Origin: Comamonadaceae bacterium
GTDB taxonomy: Bacteria > Pseudomonadota > Gammaproteobacteria > Burkholderiales > Burkholderiaceae_C
NCBI GenBank assembly: GCA_947445115.1
Contig: CANFCG010000004.1
Span: forward strand, 1 to 64,000
Reading direction: 5' to 3'
DNA length: 64,000 nt
Positions within the stretch are counted from its first letter, which is position 1; each line of letters starts with the position of its first letter. The notes beneath the pieces are model-generated. The model saw only the letters and a list, made by a program, of their open reading frames with translations. It made no database searches and was not told the DNA's origin. Position numbers and translations under genes: made by a program. Shown here piece after piece: positions 20,138 to 27,442 of the stretch.

Positions 20138-20958
20138 AGCGCGGTTTCGTTCTTCTCGCATTTTTAACAAATGCCGTACTGGCGCAAATGCCTACAGCGC
20201 CTGTTGTCACGGAAGCTGCTTTGGAGCTAGCGCTGGGCAACCCAGCGCTGACACAGACGCAAAAATTACAAGTTTATACGGGGCTCATCGAGCTGCATTT
20301 GCAGGCCAAGGCTTACGATAAGTTGGTACAGACAGCAGATCGTTATTTAGAGCTTGACCCGACTCGATCCCTCGTTCGTTTGCAACAAGCGCAGGCTTTG
20401 GCACTGTTGGGCAAAGATGTTGAAGCGATTGCTGCTGTGCAAGAAAAAATGCGACGCGATACACTCACGCAAACCAAACCGACTGAGGCGGAGCTACGCA
20501 TTTTGGCGCGCAGCGAGGCGCGTCTTAAAAATAAAATCGACGTGCAAACAGCGCTTGTTTTGCTGCTGACACACTATCCGCAAAGCCCAAATGCTAAACT
20601 TTATTGGCAAGACTTACTCACGCAAAGATTAGACGCCTTGCAAGGGATGGATAAACCCGACAAGCGTGTGATTTATGGCTTTTATCGCTTACTGCAAGCG
20701 ACGGGCAATTTAACGGAGGCGGAGGATATTGCTGAAGCGGCCGTATTGGCGATCGATGCAGGGCAGCCCCGCCAAGCCTTACAGATCTTAGCGTTGAACG
20801 AAAAACCCGATCTCGCACAGTTAAAAATCAAAGACCGCGCTGAAAAATTAGCCAAAGCAGATGTGCAAAGCGGCACCAGTCCAGCGCCATGGGAGGTTGT
20901 GCCAGCGCCTGAGCGCTGGCAAGAGTTGTCAAGCCTTTGGCGACTGCTGGCAAAATAG
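20134..20958 (+). CDS. Exported tetratricopeptide-like protein of the TonB operon
   Basis: 274 residues. Starting at a TTG that overlaps the exbD stop gives a clean signal peptide (MKRGFVLLAFLTNAVLAQ); the next ATG, at 20188, would remove it. The mature part is helical with TPR-like repeats (for example YTGLIELHLQAKAYDKLVQTADRYLEL, residues about 48-75). Proteins of this kind follow exbD genes in several sugar- or TonB-linked loci. A scaffold role in the TonB complex is possible, but no specific function is known to me. Confidence 0.75.
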   Translation: MKRGFVLLAFLTNAVLAQMPTAPVVTEAALELALGNPALTQTQKLQVYTGLIELHLQAKAYDKLVQTADRYLELDPTRSLVRLQQAQALALLGKDVEAIAAVQEKMRRDTLTQTKPTEAELRILARSEARLKNKIDVQTALVLLLTHYPQSPNAKLYWQDLLTQRLDALQGMDKPDKRVIYGFYRLLQATGNLTEAEDIAEAAVLAIDAGQPRQALQILALNEKPDLAQLKIKDRAEKLAKADVQSGTSPAPWEVVPAPERWQELSSLWRLLAK

Positions 20959-20962
20959 AAGA

Positions 20963-22012
20963 ATGACTGGTACCACTACATCCAAAATCGATACTAAACG
21001 AACGCAAATGGCGGACATTGCGAGACTGGCGGGGGTTTCAACCGCCACGGTTTCCCGTGCATTGAATGGGAGCGTTTTGATTAAGCAAGAAACGCGAGAA
21101 CGTATTCAAGAGCTGGCTAGATCGCTTAATTACGCGATCAATTTCAGCGCCAAAAATCTGCGCTCAGGCGATAACCGAACCATTGGCGTGGTGATTCCGT
21201 ATGACATCAACACGCGCCAACATATTTCTGATCCGTTTTTTTTGGGCATGCTTGGTAGTTTGGCCGATGCACTCACGGATCAAGGGTACGATTTACTACT
21301 CTCTCGGGTGGATGCGCAGCACTTGGACGAGGTCGCCAAGTTGTACGAGACCGGGCGCGTTAAAGGGATTATTTTGATTGGTCAGTGGCGGCATCACGAT
21401 CAGCTCAACGAGTTGGCCATGCGGCGTATTCCCTTGGTGGTATGGGGGGCGCAATTGCCAGGGCAAATGTATTGCAGTGTGGGCTCAGATAACCGCATGG
21501 GTGGGCAAATGGCGACCGAGCACTTGATACAAAAGGGCTGTAAGCGCATTGCCTTTTTTGGCGATGTCAACTTGCCAGAAGTGGCGCAGCGCTATGAAGG
21601 GTATGTCTTGGCGCATCATCATGCCAAGTTGCCGCTTGAAGAAGCACTGCGTGTCGCGACTCCTTTCGCTTCCGATTTGGCACAAAAAATGATGATCGAA
21701 TTTTTAGATCAAACTATCCTTTTTGATGCGGTTTTTGCGGCTAGCGACTTGCTTGCCATCTCAATCATGGGCTTGCTTGCCGCACGTGGGCTGGATGTGC
21801 CCCGAGACTATTGCGTCGTGGGTTACGATGATGTGGATGCCGCATCGCACTGCCACCCACCGCTGACGACGATACGGCAATCAGTCGATGTGGCGGGCAC
21901 GCAAATGGTGGATTGTTTGGAGCAACTGATTGCGGGCGGACGACCCGAGTCGCGCGTGCTAAAAATTGCACTCACCGAGCGACAGTCGACACGGCAAAGG
22001 AAATTTCGTTAG
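20963..22012 (+). CDS. LacI-family repressor of the sucrose regulon
   Basis: 349 residues. An N-terminal helix-turn-helix (MADIARLAGVSTATVSRALNG, about 16-36) with hinge helix is followed by a periplasmic-binding-like sugar domain (TIGVVIPYDINTRQ onwards). It starts 4 bases after the TPR gene, so it is co-transcribed with tonB-exbBD and probably represses its own operon through O1/O2. The recognition helix with TATVSR fits the TGCAAACG-type half-sites found 3.2 kb upstream. The effector would be sucrose or a product; this is inference. Confidence 0.9.
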   Translation: MTGTTTSKIDTKRTQMADIARLAGVSTATVSRALNGSVLIKQETRERIQELARSLNYAINFSAKNLRSGDNRTIGVVIPYDINTRQHISDPFFLGMLGSLADALTDQGYDLLLSRVDAQHLDEVAKLYETGRVKGIILIGQWRHHDQLNELAMRRIPLVVWGAQLPGQMYCSVGSDNRMGGQMATEHLIQKGCKRIAFFGDVNLPEVAQRYEGYVLAHHHAKLPLEEALRVATPFASDLAQKMMIEFLDQTILFDAVFAASDLLAISIMGLLAARGLDVPRDYCVVGYDDVDAASHCHPPLTTIRQSVDVAGTQMVDCLEQLIAGGRPESRVLKIALTERQSTRQRKFR

Positions 22013-22024
22013 TGCTCTGGCCAA

Positions 22025-22050
22025 GTCATTCCCGCCTTCGCGGGGATGAC
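22025..22050. repeat. Palindromic repeat, family A (GTCATTCCCGCCTTCGCGGG type)
   Basis: A near-perfect hairpin with a GTCATTCCCGC arm, CTTC turn and GCGGGGATGAC arm. It fills the gap between the convergent lacI and enoyl-CoA hydratase stop codons, where it could act as a two-way transcription stop or mRNA end protector. Related copies lie at 23296, 40920, 42463 and 61123. Confidence 0.8.
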
Positions 22051-22815
22051 TTAAAGCCTAGAAAAATTTGGACGTCGTTTTTCCATAAATGCACCGAAGG
22101 CCTCTTTGGCTGCAGGTTCACCCAGCATGCGTCCAAAGACGGCGGCTTCCTCATCCATTCGGCTATGCACAGCATCCAACTGTCCCATCTTCATTAGACG
22201 TTTAGTTTCCATGACCGAGGACAGCGGTTTAGTCGCTAACTTCTTAGCGATTGTTTGAGCATAGTCGTTTACTTCTAGCGGTGGCAGCACTTTGTTGACC
22301 AATCCGACTTCCAGCGCGGCTTCTGCCATAAAGGGCTCGCCTAAGAGTAATGCTTCAGCGGCTCTGTGATACCCAAACATTTTTGGCACTAAGAGGCTAG
22401 AGGCCGCTTCTGGGACGATTCCTAAATTAACAAATGGCATCGCAAACGCGGCGTTGTCGCCGGCATAGACTAAATCGCAGTGGAACAGCATCGTGGTGCC
22501 AATACCAACAGCAGGCCCGCAAACCGCGGCCACAATAGGCTTTGGGAAGGCCGCAATGCCATGCAAAAATCGAAATACGGGCGCCTCGCCCGTGGTCGGC
22601 GGACGATGCAAGAAGTCGGCGATGTCGTTGCCTGCACTAAAAATAGTGACGTGACCTTGAATGACAACCACGCGTACGCTGGCATCGTCTTTAGCTTTGA
22701 CCAGCGAATCGGCAAGCAAGCCGTACATAGCGCTGGTGATGGAGTTCTTTTTATCCATACGATTCAGCGTTAGCGTCATGATGCCAGACTCAACGTGCTC
22801 AAGGATGTCAGTCAT
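22051..22815 (-). CDS. Enoyl-CoA hydratase/isomerase family protein
   Basis: 254 residues of the crotonase family. Oxyanion-hole segments are FSAGNDIADFLH (about 58-69) and GPAVGIGTTMLFHCDLVYAG (about 100-119), and the glutamate in NLGIVPEAASS is in the position of a catalytic Glu. It probably hydrates enoyl-CoA in fatty-acid or acyl-CoA breakdown. A delta-isomerase role is also possible, as the second catalytic Glu is not obvious. It lies downstream of DUF2147 and acyl-CoA dehydrogenase genes on the same strand. Confidence 0.88.
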   Translation of the reverse strand: MTDILEHVESGIMTLTLNRMDKKNSITSAMYGLLADSLVKAKDDASVRVVVIQGHVTIFSAGNDIADFLHRPPTTGEAPVFRFLHGIAAFPKPIVAAVCGPAVGIGTTMLFHCDLVYAGDNAAFAMPFVNLGIVPEAASSLLVPKMFGYHRAAEALLLGEPFMAEAALEVGLVNKVLPPLEVNDYAQTIAKKLATKPLSSVMETKRLMKMGQLDAVHSRMDEEAAVFGRMLGEPAAKEAFGAFMEKRRPNFSRL

Positions 22816-22832
22816 AGTGCTCTTTCAAATGA

Positions 22833-23270
22833 TTAATTAACACGCGTCCAAACTTGCGTGCGATAAAACGGACCGATGTAGCCACGGACTTGCAGCTTGG
22901 TGCCGCCGTCTTGTGGCATCATGCGCAGTTTGTAGAGCTTGCCATTATTTGGATCAAGAATATTGCCACCTTCCCACAAATCTGTGCCCGTGGTTTGTAT
23001 GGCGCCGCGAATAATTTCCATCCCTATTTTTGATTTATCCTTACGGTCATCCGTGCATTTGGAGCAGTTCGCTTCGTCCTGCTCTTTTGCTGGCATGAGG
23101 CCTTTGACGACAATGCCCGCCAGTTCGCCATTACCTTTATCCACAATGCGTATTTCTGCTGATGGTTTGCCTGTTTCATCATCGATCGTGTGCCAAGTGC
23201 CCACAGGCGTCATTTGCGCTTGCGCTGCAAAAGTGACTAGCAAACTACACACGGTTAATATTTTTTTCAT
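22833..23270 (-). CDS. DUF2147 exported protein
   Basis: 145 residues with a signal peptide (MKKILTVCSLLVTFAAQA). The mature part begins MTPVGTWHTIDDETGKPSAEIRI, the lipocalin-like start of DUF2147, and contains the C-X2-C pair CSKCTDDRKD and the WEGGNILDPNNGKLYKLRM segment typical of the family. The molecular function is unknown. It sits between the enoyl-CoA hydratase and acyl-CoA dehydrogenase genes without obvious metabolic link. Confidence 0.88.
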   Translation of the reverse strand: MKKILTVCSLLVTFAAQAQMTPVGTWHTIDDETGKPSAEIRIVDKGNGELAGIVVKGLMPAKEQDEANCSKCTDDRKDKSKIGMEIIRGAIQTTGTDLWEGGNILDPNNGKLYKLRMMPQDGGTKLQVRGYIGPFYRTQVWTRVN

Positions 23271-23295
23271 GTTGTTGTCCTCAAATCATCGAAGT

Positions 23296-23322
23296 GGACC
23301 CCCGCCTTCGCGAGGATGACGG
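23296..23322. repeat. Palindromic repeat, family A, single degenerate copy
   Basis: Contains CCCGCCTTCGCGAGGATGAC, one arm of the family A element with a base change that weakens the stem. It lies between the acyl-CoA dehydrogenase stop and the DUF2147 start, 26 bases before the latter's ATG on the minus strand. Confidence 0.7.
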
Positions 23323-23327
23323 TGATA

Positions 23328-25136
23328 TTAAGCAAATACAGCGTCCGTATCCATCAAAACCGCAGCACCCGAGCGGGCCGTCGCCATCAGCGATAGTGTC
23401 TCTGGCATGAGCTTGGCAAAGTAAAAACGCGCCGTTTGTAGTTTACCTTGATAGAACTTATCGCCTCGCCCCTCAGCAATGGCTTTGAGAGAAATTTGCG
23501 CCATTTGCGCAAAGAAATAGCCAAACACCAAATGACCCGCTACGCGCAAATAATCGACCGACGCAGCACCCACTTCATTCGCGTTGGAGAAAGCCTTGAA
23601 GCCAAGCTCCGTGGTGAACGCGGTCATTTTTGTGCCAAGATCAGTGAGCGGTGCGATGAACTCTTGCATGTCGTCACTAATCGCTTCGTCATCGTTGACT
23701 TCGCTGACCAGTAGCGCAATTTTTTTACCAAATTTTTTCAAACTCTCGCCGTTATTGCCCAATATTTTTCGACCTAATAAATCGAGCGATTGCACGGTGT
23801 TGGTGCCCTCGTAAATCATACTGATGCGGTTGTCGCGCACATATTGTTCCATGCCCCATTCCTTGATGAAGCCGTGCCCGCCAAAGACTTGCATACAAGC
23901 ATTGGTCGCCGTGTGCGCGTTGTCCGTTAAGAAGGCTTTGACAATCGGTGTCAACAAGGCCACCAGTTCAGCACTCTCGGCGCGAACGACTGCGTCAGGA
24001 TGATGGTGTTCTTTGTCAATCAAGAGCGAACAGAAGAGTGCCAGTGCGCGGCCACCTTCAGCATAGGCCTTGGCGGTCAGCAGCATCTTGCGCACATCAG
24101 GGTGAACCATGATGGAGTCGGCAGGCTTGCTTAAATCTTTAGGACCTGTGAGTGAGCGCGATTGCGTGCGGTCTTTGGCATAAGCCAGTGCGTTTTGATA
24201 GGCGACTTCAGTGAGTCCAAGGCCTTGCATGCCCACGCCAATACGAGCGGCATTCATCATCACAAACATCGCTGCCAAGCCGCGATTGGGTTGCCCTACC
24301 ATCCAGCCGCGTGCGCCGTCGATAGAAATCTGGCAAGTCGCGCTGCCGTTGATGCCCATTTTGTGCTCGATACCCGTCACAAAAATAGGATTGCGTGCAC
24401 CCAAGCTACCGTCTGCGTTGACCAAAAATTTAGGCACTAAAAACAGGCTAATACCTTTACTGCCAAGAGGTGCATCGGGCAGGCGAGCAAGCACCAAATG
24501 CACGATGTTGGACGCAAAGTCCGAGTCGCCGCCGCTGATAAAAATCTTCGATCCTGTGATGAGATAACTGCCGTCCGCTTGCGGTTCGGCTTTGCTACGA
24601 AGTAGCCCTAAATCGGTACCTGCGTGTGATTCGGTCAGACACATAGTGCCTAGCCACTCGCCGCTGGTGATCTTGGGCAAGTACATCGCTTTTTGCTCTT
24701 CTGTGCCGTGCGCCTCGATAGCGGCGTGTGCGCCGTGTGCAAGCCCAGGATACATCGTCCATGCTTGATTGGATGAGTTCAGCATTTCATAAAAACATTG
24801 ATTCACCACAATCGGCAAGCCTTGGCCACCTAACTCAGGGTCGCTAGACAGGCTAGGCCATCCGCCCTCAACGTATTTGGCGTACGCTTCTTTCCAGCCT
24901 GTAGGGGTCTTGATGCTATGCGTCGCAAGGTCTAACGTACAGCCTTCGCGGTCGCCGCTGGCGTTGATGGGAAATAGCTCGGCTGCAGCGAACTTGCCAC
25001 CCTCTTCCAGTACGGCATTAATAGTGTCCGCGTCCAAATCAGCATGTCTAGGCATGCGTTTGAACTCATCGGTGACCTTGAGTAGCTCATGCAAAATAAA
25101 TTGCATATCGCGCAGGGGTGGGGTATAGGTGGACAT
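23328..25136 (-). CDS. Acyl-CoA dehydrogenase (long, C-terminally extended form)
   Basis: 602 residues, cytoplasmic flavoenzyme making the 2,3-double bond of acyl-CoA. Signatures: GEWLGTMCLTESHAGTDLG (about 157-175), IFISGGDSDFASNIVHLVLAR, and the C-terminal domain QVFGGHGFIKEWGMEQYVRDNRISMIYEGTN. The length and extra C-terminal domain match the AcdB/DmdC-like group rather than 380-residue short-chain enzymes. It lies 11 bases downstream of the TetR gene, so expression should respond to acyl-CoA or fatty acid through that regulator. Confidence 0.94.
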   Translation of the reverse strand: MSTYTPPLRDMQFILHELLKVTDEFKRMPRHADLDADTINAVLEEGGKFAAAELFPINASGDREGCTLDLATHSIKTPTGWKEAYAKYVEGGWPSLSSDPELGGQGLPIVVNQCFYEMLNSSNQAWTMYPGLAHGAHAAIEAHGTEEQKAMYLPKITSGEWLGTMCLTESHAGTDLGLLRSKAEPQADGSYLITGSKIFISGGDSDFASNIVHLVLARLPDAPLGSKGISLFLVPKFLVNADGSLGARNPIFVTGIEHKMGINGSATCQISIDGARGWMVGQPNRGLAAMFVMMNAARIGVGMQGLGLTEVAYQNALAYAKDRTQSRSLTGPKDLSKPADSIMVHPDVRKMLLTAKAYAEGGRALALFCSLLIDKEHHHPDAVVRAESAELVALLTPIVKAFLTDNAHTATNACMQVFGGHGFIKEWGMEQYVRDNRISMIYEGTNTVQSLDLLGRKILGNNGESLKKFGKKIALLVSEVNDDEAISDDMQEFIAPLTDLGTKMTAFTTELGFKAFSNANEVGAASVDYLRVAGHLVFGYFFAQMAQISLKAIAEGRGDKFYQGKLQTARFYFAKLMPETLSLMATARSGAAVLMDTDAVFA

Positions 25137-25147
25137 CGTATTTTCCT

Positions 25148-25771
25148 TTAAATGATGTATTGCTTTAGTAAATTTTCAAAACCAGTGGACGCCCGCTCCA
25201 TCGAACGTCCAGACTTCATAAATCGAGCCTCGTAGTGCAGAACCAAAATCAAGCCATGCATTTCAAACATGACTTGCTTGGGATCGGTATCTGCTCTCAG
25301 GTGCTTTTCTTCAACCGCAAGGGCGATCGCACGTCTGACGGCCGCCAGCCATGTCTTCATGGATTGCTCAAGCGCATCGCGCACAGGGCCTGTGCGGTCA
25401 TCAAACTCGACGGCACCACTAATAAAAATGCAGCCCGATTGAATTTCTTGCGCAACCTGCGCCATCCAATTTACAAACATGGCGCGAAGGCGTGGTAGGC
25501 CGCGTGAGGCGTCGAGAGCGGGGAAGAAAATATCCCGTTCAAAGCGCGAAAAGTACTCGCGAACGACAGAAATTTGCAGCTCTTCGCGTGAACCAAAATG
25601 TGCAAAGACCCCCGATTTGCTCATCTGCGTGACTTCGGCAATGGCTCCAATGGACAAACCCTCTAGTCCGATTTGCGATGCTAAGCGCAGAGCCGCATCC
25701 GTAATGATGGCTTTGGTTTGAGTACCTTTATCGGGGCGAAACTCTTTTGTGGCGGTTTGAATCGTGCTCAT
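25148..25771 (-). CDS. TetR-family repressor
   Basis: 207 residues. N-terminal DNA-binding domain with SIGAIAEVTQMSKSGVFAHFGSREELQ (about 43-67). The C-terminal ligand domain is of the type seen in regulators of fatty-acid or acyl-CoA genes. It is followed within 11 bases by acyl-CoA dehydrogenase, and a 20-bp palindrome lies 19 bases before its ATG. Autorepression together with the downstream gene is the natural reading. The ligand is unknown. Confidence 0.92.
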   Translation of the reverse strand: MSTIQTATKEFRPDKGTQTKAIITDAALRLASQIGLEGLSIGAIAEVTQMSKSGVFAHFGSREELQISVVREYFSRFERDIFFPALDASRGLPRLRAMFVNWMAQVAQEIQSGCIFISGAVEFDDRTGPVRDALEQSMKTWLAAVRRAIALAVEEKHLRADTDPKQVMFEMHGLILVLHYEARFMKSGRSMERASTGFENLLKQYII

Positions 25772-25789
25772 GCGCAGAGTGTAACGTAA

Positions 25790-25809
25790 AAAAGAACGAT
25801 CGTTCTTTT
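25790..25809. promoter_or_regulatory. Perfect 20-bp palindrome, probable TetR operator
   Basis: AAAAGAACGATCGTTCTTTT is a perfect palindrome 19 bases upstream of the TetR start. The GAACG-CGTTC core is of the kind bound by TetR-family repressors of lipid genes. It probably overlaps the promoter of tetR-acyl-CoA dehydrogenase. Confidence 0.85.
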
Positions 25810-25831
25810 ATTAATAGCTCCCATAATTTGT

Positions 25832-25849
25832 CCCCCTTAAACAAGGGGG
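25832..25849. repeat. Short perfect hairpin upstream of the TetR operator
   Basis: CCCCCTT and AAGGGGG pair around AAAC. It lies in the 208-base gap between the divergent TetR and small exported protein genes, 131 bases before the latter. No T run follows on either strand, so a classical terminator is unlikely. Its role is unknown. Confidence 0.5.
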
Positions 25850-25869
25850 TTAGAGGGTTATTTTTGGAA

Positions 25870-25889
25870 CATAGTCCGTTTGTATGATG
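25870..25889. promoter_or_regulatory. CCGTTTG-ATGATG motif, copy 1
   Basis: CATAGTCCGTTTGTATGATG matches copy 2 (27289-27308) at 17 of 20 positions; only the right half-site ATGATG is intact here. It lies 91 bases upstream of the small exported protein. Both copies flank the LuxR-type regulator gene region, so that regulator is the candidate binder. Confidence 0.5.
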
Positions 25890-25979
25890 ACGACAGTCAT
25901 TTTTTTGTTTACATTCGCCTTGCGCTAACGAAATCCTTCTAAGCGTGAACTTTAAATTAACTTTAGAAAAGAGAGTCAC

Positions 25980-26156
25980 ATGAAATTAGCACTATCACTC
26001 CTCATCGCCACGCCTGTTTTGCTCGCTAGCCTCAGCTCCTTTGCGGGTGACAAAGATTTTTATAAGCAACAACAACGTGCCAACGAATCAAATCGTCAAA
26101 GCAACAACGCGATTGTGAACAACAACAGCCAACGCAATTACAACAACAAGCGTTAA
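25980..26156 (+). CDS. Small Asn/Gln-rich exported protein, 58 aa
   Basis: A short gene. The N terminus is a signal peptide (MKLALSLLIATPVLLASLSSFA, cleavage before GDKDF). The remaining 36 residues are highly hydrophilic, with 11 Asn, 6 Gln and repeated NNN/QQQ patches and no cysteine. GAGAG lies a few bases before the ATG. The stop is one base away from the stop of the convergent LuxR-type gene. I do not recognise the family. The upstream motif copy 1 suggests regulated expression. Confidence 0.65.
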   Translation: MKLALSLLIATPVLLASLSSFAGDKDFYKQQQRANESNRQSNNAIVNNNSQRNYNNKR

Positions 26157-26157
26157 T

Positions 26158-27261
26158 TTAGGCTATCGCGATGTTTGACAGCAGCGCGGTGACCTCAGCC
26201 TGACGCGTACAGCCGGTCTTCTCTAAGACCTGCTGCAGCTGGGTTCGTACCGTATTACGTGCGACACCGCCGCTAGCCGCAATATCGTCCAGCGACGCGC
26301 CGCCTGCAAGGCCTCGCGCCACACGGGCTTCGGACACAGTCAAATCAAACAAAGATCTTAAAAGCTCCACGGGCGGCGCTTTGCGTGCGGTTAGTGGGGT
26401 CACGACCAACAGCGCATATGAGCGTGCAAAGATGTCGTGTGCCGAGCGGCGAACGGGAATGATGTGCGCCACCATAGCCGCTAGCCCATCCTTGCCGCGT
26501 AGCACAAAAGAGTGCACGGCGGCCTCGGGTGATTGCCCAAGCGCTGGCAACGATGCCCACAATAAATCATTAGCTGTTTTATCGGTGAGCGCAATGCGAT
26601 TTTGGGAGCGCCAGTGCAAGTGCTCCTGCAGACTGCTAGTGAGTTCATTCGCATCAAGTACCGTACCATCTGCATCTAAAAGCAAAGCAGGTAATCCCAT
26701 CGTCGCAAGCGTACTACTGGCACCTTGCGCACTTCGCAGGCCAAGGCGAGCTGCGATGAGTGCGGCACGTGCCAAGTGTGGACGCAGCTCGTTTAGCACT
26801 TCAATCTTTTCCCGTTCAACGGGGCCGCGTGCAAAGTCGCGCTCCACGGTAAACACGATGTTGTCTTGCGTGGGCATCGCCAATCCCGTGCAAGCCGACC
26901 AACCAAGGCCGCGTGGCCTAAAAAACTCGCGGTAAATATCGTTGGCCTCCAATTGCTCGGGGGTCCAATAATCCAGCTCGCCTAAAAATGTGGGTTTATT
27001 TTCCATAAACAAGCAAATCTTCCGACCACAGCGGTGGAAATAACCTTCGCTTACGTAGGCCTCAAAAACCTCAGTCAAACTGGACGACGTAATCCAATTC
27101 AGCACTTTATCGCGCACAGCAAACAACTGACCGCCCCTTGCATCCACAAGGTGAGCCAGCTCGTCCAAAACGTCTGGCCAAAGCTCAGGCACAAATGAAC
27201 ACTCGTAAATGCGATCAATCAGATCGGTTTTCATCATGTCAGTTTTCATGAGATAGAGCAT
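26158..27261 (-). CDS. LuxR-type (FixJ/NarL HTH) transcriptional regulator
   Basis: 367 residues. The C-terminal HTH (about 300-365) reads LFDLTVSEARVARGLAGGASLDDIAASGGVARNTVRTQLQQVLEKTGC, a LuxR-type helix-turn-helix. The long N-terminal part looks like a PAS-like or other sensory domain, with no receiver-domain Asp. The start is uncertain, since three in-frame Met codons cluster at the N terminus. It shares an upstream region with the large lipoprotein gene, where motif copy 2 lies. The signal sensed is unknown. Confidence 0.82.
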   Translation of the reverse strand: MLYLMKTDMMKTDLIDRIYECSFVPELWPDVLDELAHLVDARGGQLFAVRDKVLNWITSSSLTEVFEAYVSEGYFHRCGRKICLFMENKPTFLGELDYWTPEQLEANDIYREFFRPRGLGWSACTGLAMPTQDNIVFTVERDFARGPVEREKIEVLNELRPHLARAALIAARLGLRSAQGASSTLATMGLPALLLDADGTVLDANELTSSLQEHLHWRSQNRIALTDKTANDLLWASLPALGQSPEAAVHSFVLRGKDGLAAMVAHIIPVRRSAHDIFARSYALLVVTPLTARKAPPVELLRSLFDLTVSEARVARGLAGGASLDDIAASGGVARNTVRTQLQQVLEKTGCTRQAEVTALLSNIAIA

Positions 27262-27288
27262 AAGTGAAATTGATGCACTTTTGCGTTA

Positions 27289-27308
27289 CATCATCCGTTT
27301 GCATGATG
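27289..27308. promoter_or_regulatory. CCGTTTG-ATGATG motif, copy 2 (inverted repeat)
   Basis: CATCATCCGTTTGCATGATG contains the inverted repeat CATCAT-N8-ATGATG. It lies 27 bases upstream of the LuxR-type gene (minus) and 134 bases before the lipoprotein gene (plus). The resemblance to copy 1 at 25870 and the position make it a candidate site for autoregulation and control of the secreted proteins on either side. Confidence 0.6.
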
Positions 27309-27442
27309 ACAGCCCGTTTCGCCTCGTGCACCATCTAAGCACTCCTAAAGACCAGGCCCCATAAATAGGGGGGTGCGCCCAATAGAGTAAATATTTAGAC
27401 TGCAAATGAGCCATTGATGAACGTAACTGGAGGACTTATCGT

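Noticed and set aside
25832-25860. Rho-independent terminator at the CCCCCTT hairpin
   Set aside because: It lies between divergent genes, upstream of both, and no T run follows on either strand.
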